From: Albidovulum sp.
GTDB taxonomy: Bacteria; Pseudomonadota; Alphaproteobacteria; Rhodobacterales; Rhodobacteraceae
Direction: 5' to 3'
Length of the DNA stretch: 49,803 bases
NCBI GenBank assembly: GCA_015491895.1
Contig: WFVA01000080.1
Location: forward strand, 1-49,803
This document shows, in pieces, positions 25,650-36,268 of this stretch. The first letter of the stretch is position 1. Each line of letters starts with the position of its first letter. The position numbers and the translations under genes are program-made. The notes under the pieces were generated by a model. The model did no database searches and was not told where the DNA came from. It worked only from the letters and a program-made list of their open reading frames with translations.

Positions 25650-26842
25650 CATGCCCCTCCCCAGGAAGCAACAAGTGCGGCCAGGGAAAAGAGAACCCCG
25701 AGCCACGGCACGATCGCCGGCACCCGGAAGGGGGCATCCGGCTGGCGCCGCTTCATTCGTATAAGCGAAATGTTTGCAACCGTAAAGATAGTCAGAAGAA
25801 ATGAAGTTGCCCATTTGGCGAGTCCGGCCACATCATGAGCAAGGGCGGCGGCGATCAGGGCCACGCTGACGAGCAGGATCGCGAAAACCGGGGTGCGCAG
25901 GCGCGGCGAAACCCGGTGGAATACCGCGAGCGCCCGGCTGTGGCGGCCCATCCCGTAGAGCAGGCGCGATCCCATGATGATCTGCGCCAGAACGCCATTC
26001 AGCGCGGAAAAGACGGCGATCAGCGCCAGGGTGCGGCCGTCATGGCCAAATCCCGCCTGCCACACGAGCACCAGCGGCTTCCCGCTCCCTGCAAGCGCCT
26101 CCGCCGGCACCGCGCGCACGGCCGCCGCGGAGACGAGGAAATAGAGCGCCGAGGTCAGGACAACCGCCAGAATGATGGCGATCGGCATGGTGCGCCGGGC
26201 GGATCGGGTCTCCTCTGCGAGATTCACCATGTCCTCGAAGCCGAGATAGGCGAAGAAGGCCAGCGCGGCGGCGGCGCCGATGCCGGGCCAGAAGGGCGGC
26301 GGGAGATGGGCGATATCGATCACCGCGGGGGCGGAAAAGCCCGCCCAGATCACAAGGGCCAGCCCCGCCACCTCGATCAGGGTGAAGATCCCCGCAACAA
26401 GCAGGCTCTCGAACACCCCGACAAGCGCCACCGCCATGAGCACGGCCCCGACGCCAATGATCGCCAGCGGCTCGGAGACATCCATGAGCGCCGCGAGATA
26501 GCCCACGCCCCCCCGCAGCACGGCCGCTCCCGAAAAGATGCCGCTGACCACGAGGAAAAGCCCCACCAGCAGGGAAAGCCGGTGCAGCCCCATCCCCTTC
26601 TCGATATAGGCCGCCACCCCGCCCGCTTCGGGCACGCGCGAGGAAAGCTCGGCGTAGCTCAGCGCCGTGGGCAGGGCGACGATCCCCGCCAGCACGAAGG
26701 CAAGCGGCGCATAGACGCCGGCGCGCTCTGCAACGGTGCCGATCAGGATGTAGATACCGGCGCCGATGATGATGCCGATGCCGTAGAGCGTCAGCAGTGG
26801 CAGGCCGATATTGCGTTTGAGTTCCGCTCCCCCCTGCTCCAT
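25649..26842 (-). CDS. APC-family amino acid permease
   Basis: A 397-residue transporter with about eleven membrane segments. The first segment carries the substrate-site motif GIGIIIGAGIYILIG, and FFAYLGFEDMVNLAEE in the middle fits the APC superfamily core helix 6. It resembles basic or neutral amino acid permeases and is a little short for the family. It starts one base after the murC stop, with the DUF2484 pair following. A transporter here is not part of the standard division cluster; supply of a peptidoglycan amino acid is a possible but unproven reason. Confidence 0.87.
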   Translation of the reverse strand: MEQGGAELKRNIGLPLLTLYGIGIIIGAGIYILIGTVAERAGVYAPLAFVLAGIVALPTALSYAELSSRVPEAGGVAAYIEKGMGLHRLSLLVGLFLVVSGIFSGAAVLRGGVGYLAALMDVSEPLAIIGVGAVLMAVALVGVFESLLVAGIFTLIEVAGLALVIWAGFSAPAVIDIAHLPPPFWPGIGAAAALAFFAYLGFEDMVNLAEETRSARRTMPIAIILAVVLTSALYFLVSAAAVRAVPAEALAGSGKPLVLVWQAGFGHDGRTLALIAVFSALNGVLAQIIMGSRLLYGMGRHSRALAVFHRVSPRLRTPVFAILLVSVALIAAALAHDVAGLAKWATSFLLTIFTVANISLIRMKRRQPDAPFRVPAIVPWLGVLFSLAALVASWGGA

Positions 26843-26843
26843 C

Positions 26844-28241
26844 TCAGCCCTTCAGCCGCCCGGCCAGGGCATGCGCCCAGGCGCTGATCGTGCCGGCGCC
26901 GAGGCAGACGATCATGTCGCCCGCCCGCGCCTCGGAGCGGACCAGATCTAGAAGCGCGTCCTCGTCTGCCACCGCAACGGCATGGCGGTGGCCGTGGCTC
27001 ACGAGCCCCGCCACCAGATCATCCCGGCTCGCGCCTTCGATCGGCGCTTCGCCGGCGGCATAGACATCGGCGATGCCCACCACGTCGGCATCGTTGAAGG
27101 CGGTGCAGAAATCCTCGAAGAGGGAGTGGAGGCGCGAGTAGCGATGCGGCTGGTGGATGGCGATCACGCGGCCCTCCGTGGCCTGGCGCGCGGCCTTCAG
27201 CACCGCGGCGATTTCCACCGGGTGATGGCCGTAGTCATCGATGATGGTGATGCCGTTCACCTCGCCCACCCGGGTGAAGCGGCGGTTGACCCCGCCAAAG
27301 CCCGCGAGGCTCTTGCGGATGTCGTCATGCGAAACGCCCAGGTGGCGCGCCACGGCCACGGCGGCGAGCGCGTTGGAGACATTGTGCTCGCCGGGCATGG
27401 GCAGGGTGCAGCCCCCGATCCGCGCCGCCTCGCCCTGAAGCACCACATCGAACCGGGCGATGCCGTTTTCGTAAGTCAGGTTCTCGGCCCGCACATCGGC
27501 CTGGGCGTTGAAGCCGTAGGTCACCACCCGGCGATCGGTGATCCGGCCAACCAGCGCCTGCACTTCGGCGTGATCGGTGTTGCAGATTGCAAGCCCGTAG
27601 AAGGGGATGTTGGAAACGAACTGATGGAAGCCCTCGCGCAGCGCATCGAAATCGCCCCAGTGATCGAGATGCTCGGGATCGATATTGGTGACGATGGCGA
27701 TGGTGGCAGGGAGGCGGTTGAAGGTGCCGTCGCTCTCGTCGGCCTCCACCACCATCCATTCGCCCGCGCCCATGCGTGCGTTGGAGCCATAGGCATGGAT
27801 GATGCCGCCGTTGATGACCGTGGGATCGAGCCCGCCGCCATCGAGAAGGGTGGCGACGAGGGTTGTCGTCGTCGTCTTGCCGTGGGTGCCGGCGACGGCG
27901 ATGTTGGATTTGAGCCGCATCAGCTCGGCCAGCATCTCGGCGCGCCGCACCACCGGCAGGCCCCGGGCGCGCGCGGCGTCAAGCTCGGCATTGCCGGGCT
28001 TGATCGCAGACGAGATCACCACCACCTCCGCGCCCTCGAGATTTTCCGCCCGCTGGCCGACGAACACCTTCGCGCCCCGCTCCTCGAGCCGCTTCGTGAT
28101 CGCGCTTGCCTTCAGATCCGAGCCCTGCACCCGGTAGCCGTGCTCGAGCAGCACTTCGGCGATCCCCGACATGCCGATGCCGCCGATGCCCACGAAGTGG
28201 ATCGGCCCCATCTCGAGGGGGAGCTTTGTCTGCGGGCTCAT
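26844..28241 (-). CDS. murC: UDP-N-acetylmuramate-L-alanine ligase
   Basis: Adds L-Ala to UDP-MurNAc with ATP, the first amino acid of the peptidoglycan stem. 465 residues. N-terminal UDP-binding [21 protein letters not shown] loop GTHGKTTT at 118-125, and the Mur ligase central motif [10 protein letters not shown] are all normal. The start overlaps the murG stop by four bases. It is the last peptidoglycan gene of the cluster; murB does not follow as it usually would. Confidence 0.97.
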   Translation of the reverse strand: MSPQTKLPLEMGPIHFVGIGGIGMSGIAEVLLEHGYRVQGSDLKASAITKRLEERGAKVFVGQRAENLEGAEVVVISSAIKPGNAELDAARARGLPVVRRAEMLAELMRLKSNIAVAGTHGKTTTTTLVATLLDGGGLDPTVINGGIIHAYGSNARMGAGEWMVVEADESDGTFNRLPATIAIVTNIDPEHLDHWGDFDALREGFHQFVSNIPFYGLAICNTDHAEVQALVGRITDRRVVTYGFNAQADVRAENLTYENGIARFDVVLQGEAARIGGCTLPMPGEHNVSNALAAVAVARHLGVSHDDIRKSLAGFGGVNRRFTRVGEVNGITIIDDYGHHPVEIAAVLKAARQATEGRVIAIHQPHRYSRLHSLFEDFCTAFNDADVVGIADVYAAGEAPIEGASRDDLVAGLVSHGHRHAVAVADEDALLDLVRSEARAGDMIVCLGAGTISAWAHALAGRLKG

Positions 28242-29386
28242 GCGCTCTTTCCTTCGCCGTTGCGGGGGGCGCCACCGGGGGCGTTCTCTGCGCCGGCCAG
28301 TTCCTCGACCAGCGCAACGAGGCGCTCCGTAGCATCGGGCACGCCGGTGCTCAAGGCCGCGGCGGCCATCTGGCGGGCGGCTTCGGGATTGGTGAGCACC
28401 ATATGCACCTGTGCCGCGAGCGTTTCGGGGGTGAGCCTTGATTCGGGGATCAGGATCGCGGCCCCGGCCTCCACGAGGCGGCGGGCGTTGGCCGTCTGGT
28501 GATCGCCGGTGGCGGCGGCGAAGGGAATGAGGATCGCAGGGCGCCCGATCACCGAGATATCGGCCACCGAGGAGGCGCCGGCGCGGCTGATCACCAGCTG
28601 GGCCTCGCTGAGGCGGCGGGGCACGTCATGGAAGAAGGGCTCCACCTCGGCCTTGATGCCGGCGGCCGTATAGGCGGCGATGACGCGCTCGAGATCCTCC
28701 GCGCGCGCCTGGTGGGCCACGTTGAGATGCGCGCGCAGGCCCTCGGGCAGGGCGGCGAGCGCGGCGGGCACGGTATCGGAGAGGATGCGCGCGCCCTGGG
28801 AGCCGCCCATCACCAGGAGCGACATCGGGTAATCCCCCGGCGCGATATAGGCTGCGCCGGCGCGCTTGAGGATCGCCGCGCGCACCGGATTGCCGGTGAA
28901 GACCGCCTCCGCGCCCTCGGGCAGATCGGTGGGCCAGCTGCCGCAGGCCACCTTGTGCACCCGGCGCGCGAAAAGGCGATTGACGCGCCCGAGCACGCCG
29001 TTCTGCTCATGGATCATGCGGGGGAGGCGCAGGAGCGTTGCGGCGGCGAGAGCGGGGATCGTGGGATAGCCGCCGAAACCCACCACCACGGCGGGGCGAT
29101 CGCGCAGCATGGCGCGCGCCGCCTTCAGGGTGCCGGCCCCGATGCGCAGGGGCACCATCGCCTTCGCCCCCGCGCCGCCGCGCGCGAAGGTGGCGGAGGG
29201 GATTTCCTCGATCTCCACCACATGGGGAAATCCGCCGGTGTAGCGCGCGCCGCGCGCATCCGTCGAAAGCTTCACCCGCCAGCCCTTTCGCAGCATCGCC
29301 TCCGCCAGCGCCTGGGCGGGAAACATGTGCCCACCGGTGCCGCCGGCGGCGATCAGAAGAAGCGGCTTTCCTTCTTCCGCCCGCAT
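28238..29386 (-). CDS. murG: Lipid II synthase glycosyltransferase
   Basis: Peripheral membrane GT-B enzyme that adds GlcNAc to lipid I to give lipid II. 382 residues from ATG 29386, two bases after the ftsW stop. N-terminal [14 protein letters not shown] is the signature glycine loop; [34 protein letters not shown] and [12 protein letters not shown] follow in order. The C-terminal 15 residues are Gly/Pro-rich. Confidence 0.97.
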   Translation of the reverse strand: MRAEEGKPLLLIAAGGTGGHMFPAQALAEAMLRKGWRVKLSTDARGARYTGGFPHVVEIEEIPSATFARGGAGAKAMVPLRIGAGTLKAARAMLRDRPAVVVGFGGYPTIPALAAATLLRLPRMIHEQNGVLGRVNRLFARRVHKVACGSWPTDLPEGAEAVFTGNPVRAAILKRAGAAYIAPGDYPMSLLVMGGSQGARILSDTVPAALAALPEGLRAHLNVAHQARAEDLERVIAAYTAAGIKAEVEPFFHDVPRRLSEAQLVISRAGASSVADISVIGRPAILIPFAAATGDHQTANARRLVEAGAAILIPESRLTPETLAAQVHMVLTNPEAARQMAAAALSTGVPDATERLVALVEELAGAENAPGGAPRNGEGKSA

Positions 29387-29388
29387 GT

Positions 29389-30567
29389 TCAGCCCCTTTC
29401 GCGCATGGGCAGGGGGCGGAAGTGATCCACCAGTTCGCCCTGCGGGCGCGTGCGCGTGAGCGCCAGCAGCATGCCTGCGGCGATGCCGGTGGCGATCAGC
29501 GACGAGCCGCCATAGCTGATGAAGGGCAGCGTCATCCCCTTGGAGGGCAGGAGGCGCACGGCCACCCCCATGTTGATGATCGCCTGGATGGCGAAGACCG
29601 TCACCAGCCCGGTGCCGGCGAGCTTGATGAAGGGATCGCGCTCGCGCATCAGCCGCCACAGCGAGCGCAGCACGATCACCGCATAGAGAAAGATGATGAG
29701 GCCGACGAGGATCATCCCGTATTCCTCCGCCGCCACGGCGATGATGAAATCCGTATGCGCATCGGGGAGCGACCACTTGACCTGCCCCTCCCCAACGCCG
29801 ACGCCGAAGAGCCCGCCCTCGCGGATCGCGTTGGTCGCATAGCCGATCTGGGTGGTGGGATCGATTTCGGAGGAGAGGAAGCCATCGATGCGGCGCGCGA
29901 AATGTTCGGAATTGCCGTAGGCAATCATCCCCCCGGCCACCACCAGCCCGGCGATGGAAAACAGCAGCAGGAAAGGCGCGCCGGCCACGAAATACATGAT
30001 CCCCCAGCCGAAAAGGATGAGCGCCGCCTGGCCGAAATCGGGCTGAAGGGCCAGCATGAGCACGATGATCGCGGCCAGCAGGAGGGAGTATGTCTTGCCC
30101 GGCGGGCCGTTGATCTCGAGCCCGGCGGCGATCAGCCAGGCGGCGGTGATGATGAAGCCGGGTTTCAGGAATTCCGAGGGCTGGAGGGATGCAAAGCCGA
30201 GGCTGTACCAGCGCACCGCCCCCTTGCCGAAATCGGTGCCGAAGAGGGGCAGCAGCAGCAGCGCGGCGAAAGCGATGAGGAAGCCGAGCACGCCGAGGCG
30301 GCGCACGGTGCGCGGACCCATCATCGAAAACACCAGCATCACCAGAAGCGCCAGCCCGCCAAACAGCGCCTGGCGCTCCACGTAATGGAACGGCGCAAGG
30401 CCGTTTTTCGCCGCCAGGGGGGGCGATGCGGCGAGCCCCAGAAGGATGCCGATCGCGAACAGGGCGAAAATGCTCGAGAGCGTCCAGCCGTCAACCGTGC
30501 GCCACCAGCGCGAAAGGATCGGTTCGCCCTCGCGCGCGCGCACCGTGCCATAGACCATTTCCGTCAT
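29389..30567 (-). CDS. ftsW: FtsW, SEDS peptidoglycan polymerase of the divisome
   Basis: A 392-residue polytopic protein with about ten membrane segments that polymerises septal glycan with FtsI. The N-terminus is cytoplasmic ([15 protein letters not shown]). Key motifs are [19 protein letters not shown], with the catalytic-region Ser-Glu, and [18 protein letters not shown] near the end. Separated from murD by 209 bp, so it may have its own promoter inside the cluster. Confidence 0.96.
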   Translation of the reverse strand: MTEMVYGTVRAREGEPILSRWWRTVDGWTLSSIFALFAIGILLGLAASPPLAAKNGLAPFHYVERQALFGGLALLVMLVFSMMGPRTVRRLGVLGFLIAFAALLLLPLFGTDFGKGAVRWYSLGFASLQPSEFLKPGFIITAAWLIAAGLEINGPPGKTYSLLLAAIIVLMLALQPDFGQAALILFGWGIMYFVAGAPFLLLFSIAGLVVAGGMIAYGNSEHFARRIDGFLSSEIDPTTQIGYATNAIREGGLFGVGVGEGQVKWSLPDAHTDFIIAVAAEEYGMILVGLIIFLYAVIVLRSLWRLMRERDPFIKLAGTGLVTVFAIQAIINMGVAVRLLPSKGMTLPFISYGGSSLIATGIAAGMLLALTRTRPQGELVDHFRPLPMRERG

Positions 30568-30776
30568 GGGTAAACCTGCTACTGCCTCACATTCCTTGCG
30601 GCGAGGCGCATTGGCCCCACCGGCGCCCGGTTTTCCGGGTCTTCGGGCAGTTTAGCGCGATTGCGCCTTTTGCGCTAGGGCGAAAACGCTGGGCCGCCCG
30701 ATGGCCCGGGCAGGAGATTTCATGCCTCCGGCGGGGATATTTCAGGACCGGTGATGATGCCCGGGGCGAGCCCCGC
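30568..30776. other. 209-bp intergenic gap inside the dcw cluster
   Basis: The only sizeable gap between mraZ and murC. It holds one copy of a dispersed intergenic element (30724-30756) directly after murD. It may contain a murD terminator and a promoter for ftsW-murG-murC, but I cannot point to convincing hexamers. Confidence 0.6.
30724..30756 (+). repeat. Dispersed intergenic element, copy A
   Basis: Begins GCCTCCGGCGGGGATATTT and continues CAGGACCGGTGATG. It lies 20 bases beyond the murD stop. Copy B (42398) matches it at nearly every base; copy C (44841) shares the first half. The CCTCCGGCGG core is almost self-complementary. Confidence 0.8.
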
Positions 30777-32192
30777 TCAGCCCGGTTTTTCGGCCAGTTC
30801 CCGCACCAGGCGCTCGAAGGCCTCGCCGCGCGCCTCGAAGCTTTCGAACTGATCGAAGCTCGCGGCGGCGGGGGCGAGGAGCACGGTATCGCCCGGGCGG
30901 GCCTCGGCGATGGCGCTGGCGAAGGCTTTTTCGAGCGTGCCGCTGATCTCATGGGCGATCCCCTGCTCTGCCAGCGTGGCGGCGAAGCGGGGGGCATCGC
31001 GGCCGATCAGATAGGCCTTCTCGACAGTGGCGAGAGCGGCGGCGAGCGCCTCGATCCCGCCTGCCTTGCCCTCGCCGCCGGCGATCCAGCGGATGCGGGG
31101 AAAGGCGCGCAGGGCATGGGCGGCGCTTTCGGCATTGGTGGCCTTGCTGTCATTGACGAAGGCAATGCCGCGGATCTCGGCGATGAAGCGGCAGCGGTGC
31201 GGCAGGCCGGGGAAGGACCGGAAAGCCTTCTCGATCTGTTTCGGCGCGAGGCCCAGCGCGCGCAGGGCGCCATAGGCGGCGCAGGCATTCTGGTGGTTGT
31301 GGGCGCCCGGAAGCCCTTTCATCGGGCGCAGATCGATCGAGGCCATCTGCCGGCCCTTGCGCCATTCGGCAAGGAAGCCCCTGCGCGCGAAGACCGACCA
31401 GCCGAAGCCGCCGAGCTTCCGGCCCGAGGAGATGCGGATCACCTGATCGTCGAGCGGGCCTTCGGCCATCTGGCTGGCGAGGAACATCCCCTCGGGCTCG
31501 TCGATCCCGATCACCGCGCGATCGGGGCTGCCTTCGGCAAACAGCCGGCGCTTGGCGGCGAAATAGCCGCCCCGCCCGCCGTGGCGATCGAGGTGATCGT
31601 CGGCGAGATTGGTGAAAACGGCGATATCGGGGGTGAGGGTGCGGGCGAGATCGCATTGATAACTTGAAAGCTCGAGCACAAGCACCTCGCCGTCATGGGC
31701 CGGTTCGGCATCAAGCACGCCAAGCCCGATATTGCCCGCCATCTGCGCCGGGCGCCCCGCTGCTTCCAGCACGTGGTGGATGAGGGCGACGGTGGTGGAT
31801 TTGCCGTTGGAGCCGGTGACGGCGATCACGCGCGGCGCGGTGGCGAAGCGGTGCCAGCCTTGGGTGGCCCAGGAGCGGAAGAAGAGGCCGATATCGTTAT
31901 CGAGCGGCACGCCGGCGCGCATGGCCGCTTCCACGGCGGGGTGCGGGGCGGGATAGAGATGGGGGATGCCGGGCGAGACGATCAGGAGCGCCACGCCGTC
32001 AAAAGCGCCGGGGCGGGCGAGATCGGCGAGTTCGATGCCCGCGGCCACGGCCTTCGCGCGTGCCTCTTCGCCGTCATCCCAGGCGATCACCTCGGCGCCG
32101 CCGGCCCTGAGCGCGGCAGCGGCCGAGAGCCCCGAACGCCCGAGCCCCAGCACCGCCACCCTGCGGCCTTCGTATCCGCGCGCAGCGATCAC
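30777..32192 (-). CDS. murD: UDP-N-acetylmuramoyl-L-alanine-D-glutamate ligase
   Basis: Adds D-Glu to UDP-MurNAc-L-Ala. 471 residues with the three Mur ligase domains: [15 protein letters not shown] at the N-terminus, ATP loop GSNGKSTT at 127-134, and FVNDSKATN with the conserved Asn-Asp-Ser-Lys centrally. Starts two bases after the mraY stop codon region and is followed by the 209-bp gap. Confidence 0.96.
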   Translation of the reverse strand: MIAARGYEGRRVAVLGLGRSGLSAAAALRAGGAEVIAWDDGEEARAKAVAAGIELADLARPGAFDGVALLIVSPGIPHLYPAPHPAVEAAMRAGVPLDNDIGLFFRSWATQGWHRFATAPRVIAVTGSNGKSTTVALIHHVLEAAGRPAQMAGNIGLGVLDAEPAHDGEVLVLELSSYQCDLARTLTPDIAVFTNLADDHLDRHGGRGGYFAAKRRLFAEGSPDRAVIGIDEPEGMFLASQMAEGPLDDQVIRISSGRKLGGFGWSVFARRGFLAEWRKGRQMASIDLRPMKGLPGAHNHQNACAAYGALRALGLAPKQIEKAFRSFPGLPHRCRFIAEIRGIAFVNDSKATNAESAAHALRAFPRIRWIAGGEGKAGGIEALAAALATVEKAYLIGRDAPRFAATLAEQGIAHEISGTLEKAFASAIAEARPGDTVLLAPAAASFDQFESFEARGEAFERLVRELAEKPG

Positions 32193-32193
32193 C

Positions 32194-33279
32194 CTAGCGC
32201 ACCTTCAGCGTGGCCAGCCCGATCAGGGCGAGGATGAGCGAGATGATCCAGAAGCGGATCACGATCTGCGGCTCGGACCACCCCTTCTTCTCGAAATGGT
32301 GGTGGATCGGCGCCATCAGGAACACCCGCTTGCCGGTGCGTTTGTAATAGAGCACCTGGATGATGACGCTGAGCGCCTCGACAACGAACAGCCCGCCCAC
32401 GATCGCCAGCACGATCTCGTGCTTGGTGAGCACCGCGATCGCGCCGAGCGCGCCGCCAAGCGCCAGCGAGCCGGTATCGCCCATGAACACCGCCGCGGGC
32501 GGGGCGTTATACCACAGGAACCCGAGCCCGCCGCCGATCAGGGCGGCGGTGAAGATCAGGATCTCGCCGGTGCCGGGGATGTAATGCACGCCGAGATAAT
32601 CGGCGAAGAACCTGTTGCCCACGAAATAGGCGATCACGCCGAGCGAACCGGCGGCGATCATCGCCGGCATGATGGCGAGGCCGTCGAGGCCGTCGGTCAG
32701 GTTGACGGCATTCGCGGCGCCGACGATCACGATCATGGCGAAGGGGTAATAGAGCAGGCCGAGATCGATCAGCACATCCTTGAAGACCGGAATGGCGAGC
32801 TGATGGCGCAGCGCCTCGGGCTGGATCTGCGCTGCCCACCAGGCGGCGATCAGCGCGATCACGAGGCCGAACCCCATGCGCAGCCTGCCCGAAACGCCCT
32901 TCGTGTTGTTACGGCTTACCTTGCTGTAATCATCGGCAAATCCGATCAGGCCGAAGCCGATGGTGACGAAGAGGAGGATCCAGATGTTGGGGTTGTCGAG
33001 CCGGGCCCAGAGCAGGGTGGAAGAAATGAGCGCACCCAGAATAAGCACGCCGCCCATGGTGGGCGTGCCGGCCTTGGTGACGAGGTGGCTTTCGGGGCCG
33101 TCCTCGCGGATCGGCTGGCCGTTTCGCTGGCGCCGGCGCAGGAGGTCGATCAGCGGGCGGCCGAAGAGAAAGCCGAACAGTAGCGCGGTGAAGAACGCCC
33201 CCCCGGCGCGGAAGGTGATGTAGCGGAAGAGATTGAAGAAATCGCCGCCGTCGGAAAGGCTGGCCAACCAGTAGAACAT
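32194..33279 (-). CDS. mraY: Phospho-MurNAc-pentapeptide transferase
   Basis: A 361-residue membrane enzyme with ten predicted segments that forms lipid I from UDP-MurNAc-pentapeptide and undecaprenyl phosphate. Motifs: [21 protein letters not shown] (the Asp pair for magnesium), [21 protein letters not shown] and [11 protein letters not shown], all complete. Its first base overlaps the murF stop. Confidence 0.97.
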   Translation of the reverse strand: MFYWLASLSDGGDFFNLFRYITFRAGGAFFTALLFGFLFGRPLIDLLRRRQRNGQPIREDGPESHLVTKAGTPTMGGVLILGALISSTLLWARLDNPNIWILLFVTIGFGLIGFADDYSKVSRNNTKGVSGRLRMGFGLVIALIAAWWAAQIQPEALRHQLAIPVFKDVLIDLGLLYYPFAMIVIVGAANAVNLTDGLDGLAIMPAMIAAGSLGVIAYFVGNRFFADYLGVHYIPGTGEILIFTAALIGGGLGFLWYNAPPAAVFMGDTGSLALGGALGAIAVLTKHEIVLAIVGGLFVVEALSVIIQVLYYKRTGKRVFLMAPIHHHFEKKGWSEPQIVIRFWIISLILALIGLATLKVR

Positions 33280-34742
33280 TACGCGCTTCCTTGCATTTCA
33301 TCATCCGGGGCATCATCCGGCACGCCGGCGGGTGCGAGGGCCGCAAGCGCCGCCGCCACGCGCGAAACCCGCGAGCCCTTCGAGCCCTTCACCAGCACCA
33401 CATCCCCCGCATCCACGAGCTGATGCGCCTGTTGGCACAATTCTTCTGCCGTTTCCACCCATCGCCCGCGCTTTTGTGCCGGCAGATTTGCGTGAAGGTG
33501 ACGCATCCGCGGGCCGGTGCAATGGACGATATCCACCGTATCCATCGCCCCGAGATCGGCCAGCGCGCCGTGCAGGGCTTCCTCCTCGGGGCCAAGCTCC
33601 AGCATGTCGCCGAGAATGGCGATCCGCCGGCCCTTCTCGATCCGCCCCACGCCATCGCGCGGGGCCGTCGCGGCCAGCACCTCGAGCGCGGCGGCCATGG
33701 AGGCGGGGTTGGCGTTGAAGGCGTCATCGATGAGCGTGAAGCTCATCTCGGGCATCACCGGATCAAGCGCGATGCGCCGCACCTGCCCCCGCCCCTCGGG
33801 GGGGCGCCAGCTTCCAAGCCCGAGCACCGCATGGGCAAGATCGGCCCCGAGCGCGCGGGCGGCGGCCAGCGCGCCAAGCGCATTTTCGGCGAAATGGGCG
33901 CCGGGGCTCTGGACGCGATAGAAAAGCGCCTCGCCGCCGATTTCGGCGCGCACCGAGCACATGCCCTGAGCCAGCCCCAGTTCGATCAGGCGGTGGGTGC
34001 AGCTTTCTCCCCGCCCGAAGGTTTCACATGCCCCGGGCGCGCCGGCGGCGAGGATCGGGCTCACAGAAAGATCCCCGGGCAGGATGGCCGTGCCGCCCGC
34101 CTCGAGCCCCTCAAACAGGGACGCCTTCTCGCGCGCGATCTCTTCCAGCCCGGCAAAGGCCTCCATATGCGCCGGCGCGATTGTGGTGATCAGCCCCACA
34201 TGCGGGCGCGCGAGGCGGGCAAGGGGGGCGATCTCGCCGGGGTGGTTCATGCCGATCTCGATCACCGCGAAATCGGCGTCTTCGGCGAGGCGCGCGAGCG
34301 TGAGCGGCACGCCCCAGTGATTGTTGTAGCTCGCTTCGGCCGCATGTACCCGGCCCTGGCCCGCAAGGGCCGCGCGCAGCATCTCCTTGGTGGAAGTCTT
34401 GCCCACCGAGCCGGTGATCGCCACCACCCGCGCCCGGCTGCGCGCGCGCGCCGCGCGGGCGAGATCCTCGAGCCCCTTCAACACATCGGGCACCACCAGG
34501 AGCGGCGCCTCGGCGGGAAGCCCCTCGGGGCGGCGCGAAACCAGCGCCGCCGCCGCGCCCTTCGCCAGCGCATCGACCACGAAATCATGGCCATCGCGCT
34601 GATCCTCGAGCGCCACGAAGAGATCGCCGGGGCTGAGTGTGCGGCTGTCAATGGAAACGCCCGAAGCGTTCCATGCCGGCCCTTCGAGGCGCCCGCCCGT
34701 GGCGGCGGCGGCGGCAGCGGATGTCCAGAGCCGCGCGCTCAT
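33279..34742 (-). CDS. murF: UDP-MurNAc-tripeptide D-alanyl-D-alanine ligase
   Basis: Adds D-Ala-D-Ala to complete the UDP-MurNAc pentapeptide. 487 residues. N-terminal [19 protein letters not shown] loop [12 protein letters not shown], the [10 protein letters not shown] motif, and [15 protein letters not shown] are present. The start overlaps the murE stop by four bases, implying coupled translation. Confidence 0.96.
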   Translation of the reverse strand: MSARLWTSAAAAAATGGRLEGPAWNASGVSIDSRTLSPGDLFVALEDQRDGHDFVVDALAKGAAAALVSRRPEGLPAEAPLLVVPDVLKGLEDLARAARARSRARVVAITGSVGKTSTKEMLRAALAGQGRVHAAEASYNNHWGVPLTLARLAEDADFAVIEIGMNHPGEIAPLARLARPHVGLITTIAPAHMEAFAGLEEIAREKASLFEGLEAGGTAILPGDLSVSPILAAGAPGACETFGRGESCTHRLIELGLAQGMCSVRAEIGGEALFYRVQSPGAHFAENALGALAAARALGADLAHAVLGLGSWRPPEGRGQVRRIALDPVMPEMSFTLIDDAFNANPASMAAALEVLAATAPRDGVGRIEKGRRIAILGDMLELGPEEEALHGALADLGAMDTVDIVHCTGPRMRHLHANLPAQKRGRWVETAEELCQQAHQLVDAGDVVLVKGSKGSRVSRVAAALAALAPAGVPDDAPDDEMQGSA

Positions 34743-36241
34743 GCCAGCCGCCCCTCGAGCGCCGCCACGGCAACGCTCGCCTGCTCCGCATCGTCAAAGG
34801 GCAGCACCACATCGCCGATGATCTGGCCGGTCTCATGCCCCTTGCCGGCGATCAGAAGCGCATCTCCTGGCCCCAGCGCATCCACGCCCCGCAGGATCGC
34901 CTCGGCGCGGTCGGGCACCTCGGTTGCCTCGGGCGCGCCCTGCATCACCATGGCGCGGATGGCGGCGGGATCCTCGCTGCGGGGGTTGTCGTCGGTGACG
35001 AAGACAACATCGGCATGTTTCGCCGCCGCAGCGCCCATCAGCGCGCGCTTGGAGGCATCGCGATCCCCGCCCGCGCCGAGCACCACCACGATGCGCCCCA
35101 TCACATGCGGGCGCAGCGCCTGAAGCGCGCTCGCCACGGCATCGGGCGTGTGGGCGTAATCGACGAACACCGCCGCGCCATTGGCCCGGGTGGCGGCCAG
35201 CTGCATGCGCCCGCGCACGGTGGCGAGCGCGGGGAGGCTGTCAAACACCTCGCCCGGCGCAGCCCCGGCGGCAATCACCAGCCCGGCGGCGATGAGCGCA
35301 TTTTCCGCCTGAAAGCCGCCGATCAGATCAAGGCGCAGCTGGCGCGCACGGCCGTGCCAGGAAAAGCGCAGCTCCTGGCCTGTGGCATCGAAACGCTGCG
35401 CCTCGAGGCGCAGATCGGCCTGCGGGTGGCGGCCCACGGTGAGGAGGCGCAGGCCCCGGGCGCGGGCGATTTCCGCCATCTCGCCGCCGCGCGGATCGTC
35501 GAGATTGATCACCGCCCCCGCGCCCTCGGGCAGCACGCGCGAAAAAAGCCCCGCCTTGGCGGCGAAATACTCATCGAAATCCGCGTGGTAATCGAGGTGA
35601 TCCTGGCTGAAATTGGTGAACGCCCCGGCCACCAGCCGCACGCCATCGAGCCGGCGCTGATCGAGCCCGTGGGAGGAGGCCTCCATGGCCACATGCGTTA
35701 CCCCCTGCCCGGCCATTTCCGCGAGAAGGCGATGGAGGGTGATCGGCTCGGGCGTGGTATGCGTGAGGGACGCGCTGAAGGCGCCTTCAACACCCGTGGT
35801 GCCGAAATTGCAGGCCGAAAGCCCCATTTCCTCCCAGAGCTGGCGGGTGAATGTGGCGGTGCTCGTCTTGCCATTGGTGCCGGTGACGGCCACCACATGC
35901 CCGGGCTGCGCGCCAAACCAGAGCGCGGCCGCGTAAGCCAGAGCCTGGCGGGGATCCTCGGCGATCACCACCGGCACGCCGGCGGCATCGAGCGCCCCGG
36001 CGGCCATTTCCGCCCCGGCGCGATCCGTCAGCACCGCCGCCGCGCCCATCCGCAGGGCATAGGGGATGAATTCGCCCCCATGCACCCGCGCGCCCGGGAG
36101 GGCGGCGAAGAGATTGCCGGGCTTCACCTCGCGGCTGTCCACCGCAAGGCCGGTTATCCGCGCCTCGCGCCCGCCGCGCGCGCGCAGGCCGAGATCGGCG
36201 AGGGATTTTGCTCCCGTTTCCCCGGCGCGCGCTTTCGACAT
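34739..36241 (-). CDS. murE: UDP-MurNAc-L-Ala-D-Glu diaminopimelate ligase
   Basis: Adds the third stem residue. 500 residues. N-terminal AVDSREVKPGNLFAALPG, ATP loop GTNGKTSTATF, HVAMEASSHGLDQ, and the DNPRSEDP motif that selects meso-diaminopimelate over lysine. The ATG at 36241 is 27 bp after the ftsI stop. Confidence 0.96.
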   Translation of the reverse strand: MSKARAGETGAKSLADLGLRARGGREARITGLAVDSREVKPGNLFAALPGARVHGGEFIPYALRMGAAAVLTDRAGAEMAAGALDAAGVPVVIAEDPRQALAYAAALWFGAQPGHVVAVTGTNGKTSTATFTRQLWEEMGLSACNFGTTGVEGAFSASLTHTTPEPITLHRLLAEMAGQGVTHVAMEASSHGLDQRRLDGVRLVAGAFTNFSQDHLDYHADFDEYFAAKAGLFSRVLPEGAGAVINLDDPRGGEMAEIARARGLRLLTVGRHPQADLRLEAQRFDATGQELRFSWHGRARQLRLDLIGGFQAENALIAAGLVIAAGAAPGEVFDSLPALATVRGRMQLAATRANGAAVFVDYAHTPDAVASALQALRPHVMGRIVVVLGAGGDRDASKRALMGAAAAKHADVVFVTDDNPRSEDPAAIRAMVMQGAPEATEVPDRAEAILRGVDALGPGDALLIAGKGHETGQIIGDVVLPFDDAEQASVAVAALEGRLA

Positions 36242-36268
36242 CTCTTCACCCCGTCTTTCCCGGCGGTT

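Noticed and set aside
28238-29776. Longer N-terminus for MurG
   Set aside because: The additional residues lie inside ftsW in another frame; the ATG at 29386 gives the standard MurG start.
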